From: Ignavibacteria bacterium
GTDB taxonomy: Bacteria > Bacteroidota > Ignavibacteria > Ignavibacteriales > Melioribacteraceae
Direction of reading: 5' to 3'
Length of the DNA: 8,414 nt
Assembly (NCBI GenBank): GCA_027347545.1
Contig: DAIEQT010000004.1
Location: 1-8,414 of the forward strand
The notes below the pieces were generated by a model. It had not been told where the DNA came from. It searched no databases and worked only from the letters and a program-made list of their open reading frames with translations. Positions 4,526-8,414 of this stretch are shown piece by piece. Every line of letters starts with the position of its first letter. Within the stretch, counting starts at the first letter, position 1. Both the position numbers and the translations under genes were made by a program.

Positions 4526-7078
4526 TTACGCGGAAAATATGACACGGAAAGTTGAGCCCTTTCCTTTTTGACTGATTACTTTGATTTCCGCATTGTTTAA
4601 TTCGCAATAGCGTTTAACAAGTGCTAGACCAAGTCCATTGCCTTCAAAATTGCGTGTGTAGCCTTTTTCCTCTCGTGTAAATGGCGTGAACAGCATGTTA
4701 AAATATTCATCATCTATACCAATCCCCGTATCAACAACATCAATATACAATTGATTATTCTGGCTGCGGTTTACAGCAACAGTTACTTTACCTGCGTTAG
4801 TGTATTTAACGGCGTTATCAATCAAGTGATAAAAGATTTGATTAATTGAATACTCATCTCCGCGCACCAGCACATCACTTCCCGGCGGTGCTACATCAAA
4901 CAGAACTTTTTTCGAATTTGCAATCGGTTCAAATTCTTTACGGAGCTTTTTCAGAATCTCGGTAACATTAACGGTTGTTGAACGGAAGGAATAATTTCCG
5001 GTTTGAAGCTCGGACATATTTAAGATAAGCTCAACCGTTCGCATAATCCGTTTGCCTTCCATATCAATCACGTCAAACGAACTCTTGAGTTCATCATCAA
5101 CTTGGCTTTGGAGCTCTTCTTTAAGCATTGATGAAAAGTTAAGAATTACATTAAGCGGAGTTCTAATTTCGTGAGACATCTGCGCAAGGAACTCAGACTT
5201 TAGTCTATCTGATTTTTCCGCCTTTTCTTTTGCCTGAATTATTTCTTCTTCTACTTTTTTCTTTTCCGTAATGTCTTCAACAGTTCCTTCGTAGTATATA
5301 ATTTCTCCATCGCTATTATTGATTGCGCGCGCGCTTTCTCTAACGTAAATGACTAATCCATCAGCGCGCCGCCACTTAGATTCAAATCCAAAAATTCTTC
5401 CCTTCAATTCCAATTCGCGCTGAAAAATATTCCGGGTAGTTGGATCAGCATAAATTTGTTCGGCATGCATTTTTTTAAGTTCTTCAAGATTATCAACGCC
5501 AAATATTTTTAACAGAGTAGGGTTGCCCATCAAGACTTGTCCATCCGGGGTTGTTCTGTACAAGCCAATAGTCGCGTTTTCATACAAACCGCGGAAACGG
5601 TTTTCACTTTCTCTTAAGGCTTCTTCAGCCAGTTTACGCTCAGTAATGTCTTGTTTAATTGCAACATAATAAGTGATTTCACCGGTAGAAGATTTTACCG
5701 GAGTGATTGTCATTTCCTCAGTGTACTCGGTTCCATCTTTTCTTTTATTTATGATTTCGCCGCGCCATGTTTCGCCAAGCGAAATTCTATTCCACATAAA
5801 ATCATAGTAATCGTTAGCATGATGACTGCTTTTAAGAAAATTTGTTTTCTTTCCAAGTATTTCATTCAATGTGTAACCGGTTAATTTAGTAAATGCCGAG
5901 TTAACCCAAACCACCAATCCTTCTTTATCAGTAATTACTATGCCGTTTGCCGTGGCTTCAAGTGCGTTGCTTTGCAAATTTATTTGGTCTTCAACAGCTT
6001 TCTGTTCGGTTATGTCTATTATAAAACCCTCGAGCGCAGTTAGTTCATCATTAGAATCATTAAAAATTCCAACGCCCTGTTCCCAAACCCATTTATCATA
6101 ACCGCTAGCTGTTTTAATTCTATAGATTAATTGATAAGGTCTTCTTTCTTCAATGGCTTTTTGCACTTGCTCAAAGATTTTCTTTCTATCCTCTTGATGA
6201 ATTAAATTGTAGTAAGAAATTTCCTTATCGTCAATAAGTTGTTCCGGAGTATAGCCCGTAATTACCAAGGATTTATTGCTCACAAAATTCATAGACCAAA
6301 TAGAATCAGCTTTGAATCTATAAACCAACCCGGGTAGATTATTGATGAGAGTATTTAACTGCCTCTGGCTTTCGTGCAGTGCTTCTTCTGCCCGCGTAGC
6401 TTTTCGCGAACCGATAGCTAAATTGTTGCTTGCTTCTTCTATTTTGCGCAAGTAAGCAGAGCTCTGATTTTCGTATCGGAAGAAAATAAATATTGCCACT
6501 AGCGTGAAAAAAATAGAAGATAAGACTAAGCCAAGCTGTGCAAACCGGAAAATTTGAGATTGCTTGGTTATAAGTTTGTTTAGCTCAACCTCTATAACCT
6601 CATTTTGATCAGAAATATGTCCGTAAGTGTGATTCCATTCTTTCAAAGTAGAATCACTTGGAGCTGCTTTTTCTCCTAATACCATTGCGAATTGTGCCCG
6701 GTATTCTCCGAGCAATTGCTGTAATGTTTGTACGCTTATTTTAAAAGAGAGATCATCAAATGGGATTAACGACATCAGAAACGAGTTGTTTTCTTCTGTA
6801 AGCGCAATAGAAAGAAGTTCTGCCTGGCTTATCTCGTCCCAAGCTTCTTTTTTGGTCTCCGCCGTCGGGTTGCTAAGTGTAATAATAGCCGCAGTTCTTG
6901 CTTTTGAGACGTGAGTTTCAATTTTTATTGCTGAATTAAAGACGTTTGTGTAAAGGAAATTTATTCTGTTCTGAATAAGAATATTGGCTATAGCTGTTAC
7001 CAAAATAAATAGCGTAGCAAATGACGCAATTGCATAGATAAATTTTCTAGAGGACGATATTTTGTTCAGATGATTCAC
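4526..7078 (-). CDS. Membrane sensor histidine kinase with three PAS domains
   Basis: A two-component sensor kinase: it should autophosphorylate a histidine and pass the phosphate to a response regulator, which is not in this window. Of 850 residues, TM1 is about 13-35 and TM2 about 179-200, enclosing roughly 145 mostly helical periplasmic residues. A coiled linker follows (205-240), then PAS1 (about 241-360), PAS2 (366-482) and PAS3 (490-606), each ending in a DITE motif. The HisKA segment carries MSHEIRTPL with H636 as phospho-acceptor. The ATPase domain has N755 (N box), DTGIGI (783-788, G1) and GNGLGL (813-818, G2). PAS2 has GKKTNFLKS where LOV domains have their flavin-binding Cys, so it is not a LOV photosensor. 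There is no receiver domain. GTG at 7078 is chosen because an in-frame TAA precedes it immediately and TM1 follows closely. The gene starts 25 bp after the amylase stop and ends 5 bp before the acetyltransferase. Confidence 0.93.
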   Translation of the reverse strand: MNHLNKISSSRKFIYAIASFATLFILVTAIANILIQNRINFLYTNVFNSAIKIETHVSKARTAAIITLSNPTAETKKEAWDEISQAELLSIALTEENNSFLMSLIPFDDLSFKISVQTLQQLLGEYRAQFAMVLGEKAAPSDSTLKEWNHTYGHISDQNEVIEVELNKLITKQSQIFRFAQLGLVLSSIFFTLVAIFIFFRYENQSSAYLRKIEEASNNLAIGSRKATRAEEALHESQRQLNTLINNLPGLVYRFKADSIWSMNFVSNKSLVITGYTPEQLIDDKEISYYNLIHQEDRKKIFEQVQKAIEERRPYQLIYRIKTASGYDKWVWEQGVGIFNDSNDELTALEGFIIDITEQKAVEDQINLQSNALEATANGIVITDKEGLVVWVNSAFTKLTGYTLNEILGKKTNFLKSSHHANDYYDFMWNRISLGETWRGEIINKRKDGTEYTEEMTITPVKSSTGEITYYVAIKQDITERKLAEEALRESENRFRGLYENATIGLYRTTPDGQVLMGNPTLLKIFGVDNLEELKKMHAEQIYADPTTRNIFQRELELKGRIFGFESKWRRADGLVIYVRESARAINNSDGEIIYYEGTVEDITEKKKVEEEIIQAKEKAEKSDRLKSEFLAQMSHEIRTPLNVILNFSSMLKEELQSQVDDELKSSFDVIDMEGKRIMRTVELILNMSELQTGNYSFRSTTVNVTEILKKLRKEFEPIANSKKVLFDVAPPGSDVLVRGDEYSINQIFYHLIDNAVKYTNAGKVTVAVNRSQNNQLYIDVVDTGIGIDDEYFNMLFTPFTREEKGYTRNFEGNGLGLALVKRYCELNNAEIKVISQKGKGSTFRVIFSA

Positions 7079-7103
7079 TTATAAAAATGCTATGCCAGCT
7101 TTC

Positions 7104-8414
7104 TCATTTGTAAAGCAATATATAACCCCAAGCCCCAAGCTTGGCGGAATAGTTTTTATCAACAACACATTTTTTACCGCTAAAAAAGTCTTTATAAACT
7201 CCAGCAGCTATTTCATCTTTCAATTGTGCTTCGACAGAAACTCCGGAAATATTGAAAAGAGCAAAAATCTTTTTGCCTTCTTTTTCTCTAACAAAAGAGA
7301 AAACAGATTCATTATTTGTAACAACTTTTTGAAATTCTCCACCGCTTGCGCCGTTCCACAAAGCTTTATTCTTTTTCTTAAGGTCAAATAATTGAGTGTA
7401 CAGATTCCTCATTTCGCTTTGCTTCCACTCGATAGGATCTTTTTCAAAAAACAAAAGGCGCTTATCTAAATCGGCTTCTTGTCCTGAGTAAACTAGCGGC
7501 ATTCCCGGAACTACGTTCGAAAGTACGGCAAACATTTTTCTAGCGTCGCCAAATCTTTCTTTGTCAGTTCCATTCCAAGTGTTTTCATCGTGATTAGAAG
7601 TAAAAGTCATTCGGTAAGCATCTTTAGGATACTCTATTTTTTCCTTTTCAAAATGATTATAAAAATCCGCCGCGGTTTTCTCTTTTTTGCCAACTCCTAC
7701 AAATAAATCTTTTAGCTGCCAGTCGTAAGTCATATCAAATGCTTCGTGCAATTCTGGTTCTGTTGCTTCGGCAAGCATGAATATTTTTTTCTTCGATTCG
7801 AGTTGCGGTCTAAGCCAAGTCCAGAATTCAAGCGGAACCATTGCGGCTACATCGCATCGGAAACCATCTATGTTGCATTCATCAAGCCAGAATTTCATTG
7901 CGTCACGCATCGCATTCCACAATTCTTTGTTTTCATAATTCAAGTCGGCAACATCACTCCAGTCAAATGGAGAAACGAATTTGCCATCTTTGTCTTTAGT
8001 ATAAAATTCCGGATGAGTTTTCATCCAGACATTATCCCAAGAAGTATGATTTGCAACCCAATCAATAATAACATACATGCCTAGCTTGTGCGCTTGCTTA
8101 ACAACAGCTTTAAAATCTGCAAGTGTTCCAAACTCAGGATTGAGGGCTGTATAATCTTTAACAGAATAATAACTGCCAAGTGTTCCTTTTCTGTTTAATT
8201 CACCAATTGGATTAACCGGCATAAACCAAAGAATGCCAACATTCATCTTTTTCAATTTTGGCAGATGAGAAGTAAAAGCGTTTAGCGTTCCTTCTTTTGT
8301 GTATTGACGAAGATTCACTTCATAAATGGAAATATTTTTTGACCAAGAGGGGTGCTCTTTTTGTTTCTTTTCAGTTTGGGCCGATAGTGTTGAAAATAAG
8401 ATTGAGTGAAAAAA
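7104..8414 (-). CDS. Secreted GH13 alpha-amylase-family glycoside hydrolase (5' end beyond the window)
   Basis: An alpha-glucan-active enzyme of glycoside hydrolase family 13, likely exported. The frame is open from the right edge (8414) to the TGA at 7104, so 436 residues are visible and the first few are missing. The first visible residues (FFHSILFSTLSAQTEKK) look like the end of a signal peptide. The barrel then starts with NISIYEVNLRQYTKEGT. All four GH13 motifs are present: DWVANH, GFRCDVA with the nucleophile Asp (codon 7851-7853), MLAEATE with the acid/base Glu (7767-7769), and TSNHDEN with the third Asp (7587-7589). A C-terminal beta-sandwich follows, ending GAWGYILLYK. An internal GTG at 8318 falls within conserved barrel sequence (YEV|NLRQY) and is not the true start. 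Whether the enzyme prefers starch, maltodextrin or another alpha-glucan cannot be told. It heads the leftward gene run. Confidence 0.92.
   Translation of the reverse strand, partial: FFHSILFSTLSAQTEKKQKEHPSWSKNISIYEVNLRQYTKEGTLNAFTSHLPKLKKMNVGILWFMPVNPIGELNRKGTLGSYYSVKDYTALNPEFGTLADFKAVVKQAHKLGMYVIIDWVANHTSWDNVWMKTHPEFYTKDKDGKFVSPFDWSDVADLNYENKELWNAMRDAMKFWLDECNIDGFRCDVAAMVPLEFWTWLRPQLESKKKIFMLAEATEPELHEAFDMTYDWQLKDLFVGVGKKEKTAADFYNHFEKEKIEYPKDAYRMTFTSNHDENTWNGTDKERFGDARKMFAVLSNVVPGMPLVYSGQEADLDKRLLFFEKDPIEWKQSEMRNLYTQLFDLKKKNKALWNGASGGEFQKVVTNNESVFSFVREKEGKKIFALFNISGVSVEAQLKDEIAAGVYKDFFSGKKCVVDKNYSAKLGAWGYILLYK

Noticed and set aside
4521..4607. 29-residue N-terminal extension of the GNAT protein overlapping the kinase gene
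   Set aside because: The extension is the kinase's C-terminal coding DNA read in another frame. The family's normal start matches the ATG at 4520.
5325..5334. Alternating GCGCGCGCGC run, with a similar one at 930-938, as possible Z-DNA or a regulatory site
   Set aside because: Both runs lie inside coding sequence and simply encode Ala-Arg-Ala with GCG and CGC codons; other GCGC runs also occur in the window.
7079..7103. Possible terminator or promoter in the gap between the amylase and kinase genes
   Set aside because: Only a 3-bp GCT/AGC stem before a short T-run can be drawn, and no promoter pair is evident; 25 bp is typical operon spacing.
7126..7144. CCCCAAG direct repeat and CCAAGCTTGG palindrome near the end of the amylase gene
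   Set aside because: They fall within codons for the conserved C-terminal GAWGY stretch, so protein coding explains them.
253..8414. A defence system, mobile element or CRISPR array
   Set aside because: All genes fit housekeeping or common accessory families except the lipoprotein. There are no transposase, integrase, nuclease, toxin-antitoxin or spaced-repeat signatures.

Overview
The window reads as a stretch of ordinary chromosome from a low-GC Gram-negative bacterium of the Bacteroidota/Chlorobi/Ignavibacteriota (FCB) kind. This is inferred from several things: exported proteins with signal peptides or lipoboxes, mostly absent Shine-Dalgarno sequences, a PAS-rich sensor kinase, and a short intergenic array of GCG-ending units (CTTTGCG-like) of a type I associate with such genomes. 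I see no rRNA, tRNA, CRISPR array, transposase, phage gene or recognisable defence system.

Layout. Bases 1-252 hold no gene I can support; they contain a degenerate hexamer-phased patch and a GC-rich block. Three genes then run rightwards: a YitT-type membrane protein (253-1188), a SAM-dependent O-methyltransferase-like protein (1249-2244), and, 8 bp later, an unrecognised lipoprotein (2253-3401) whose first domain looks like a winged helix. The left arm ends at a convergent junction (3401/3416) marked by a perfect 13-bp inverted repeat.

The right arm reads leftwards as one tightly spaced run. In transcription order it holds a secreted GH13 alpha-amylase-family enzyme (5' end beyond base 8414), an 850-residue sensor histidine kinase with three PAS domains (starting 25 bp later), a GNAT acetyltransferase (5 bp later) and an exported TlpA-like thioredoxin-fold protein (25 bp later). 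The spacing suggests co-transcription from a promoter outside the window. The products do not form an obvious single pathway, and no response regulator is present, so the kinase is an orphan here.

How the genes may work together. The methyltransferase and lipoprotein are probably translated from one message. On the right arm, the amylase, the exported redoxin and the membrane kinase all act at or beyond the inner membrane, but a functional link between them is only inference. Three start-site corrections matter. The amylase reading frame continues through the window edge with a signal-peptide-like sequence, so the internal GTG at 8318 is not its start. The acetyltransferase most likely starts at 4520, not inside the kinase gene. 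The kinase most likely starts at a GTG (7078).
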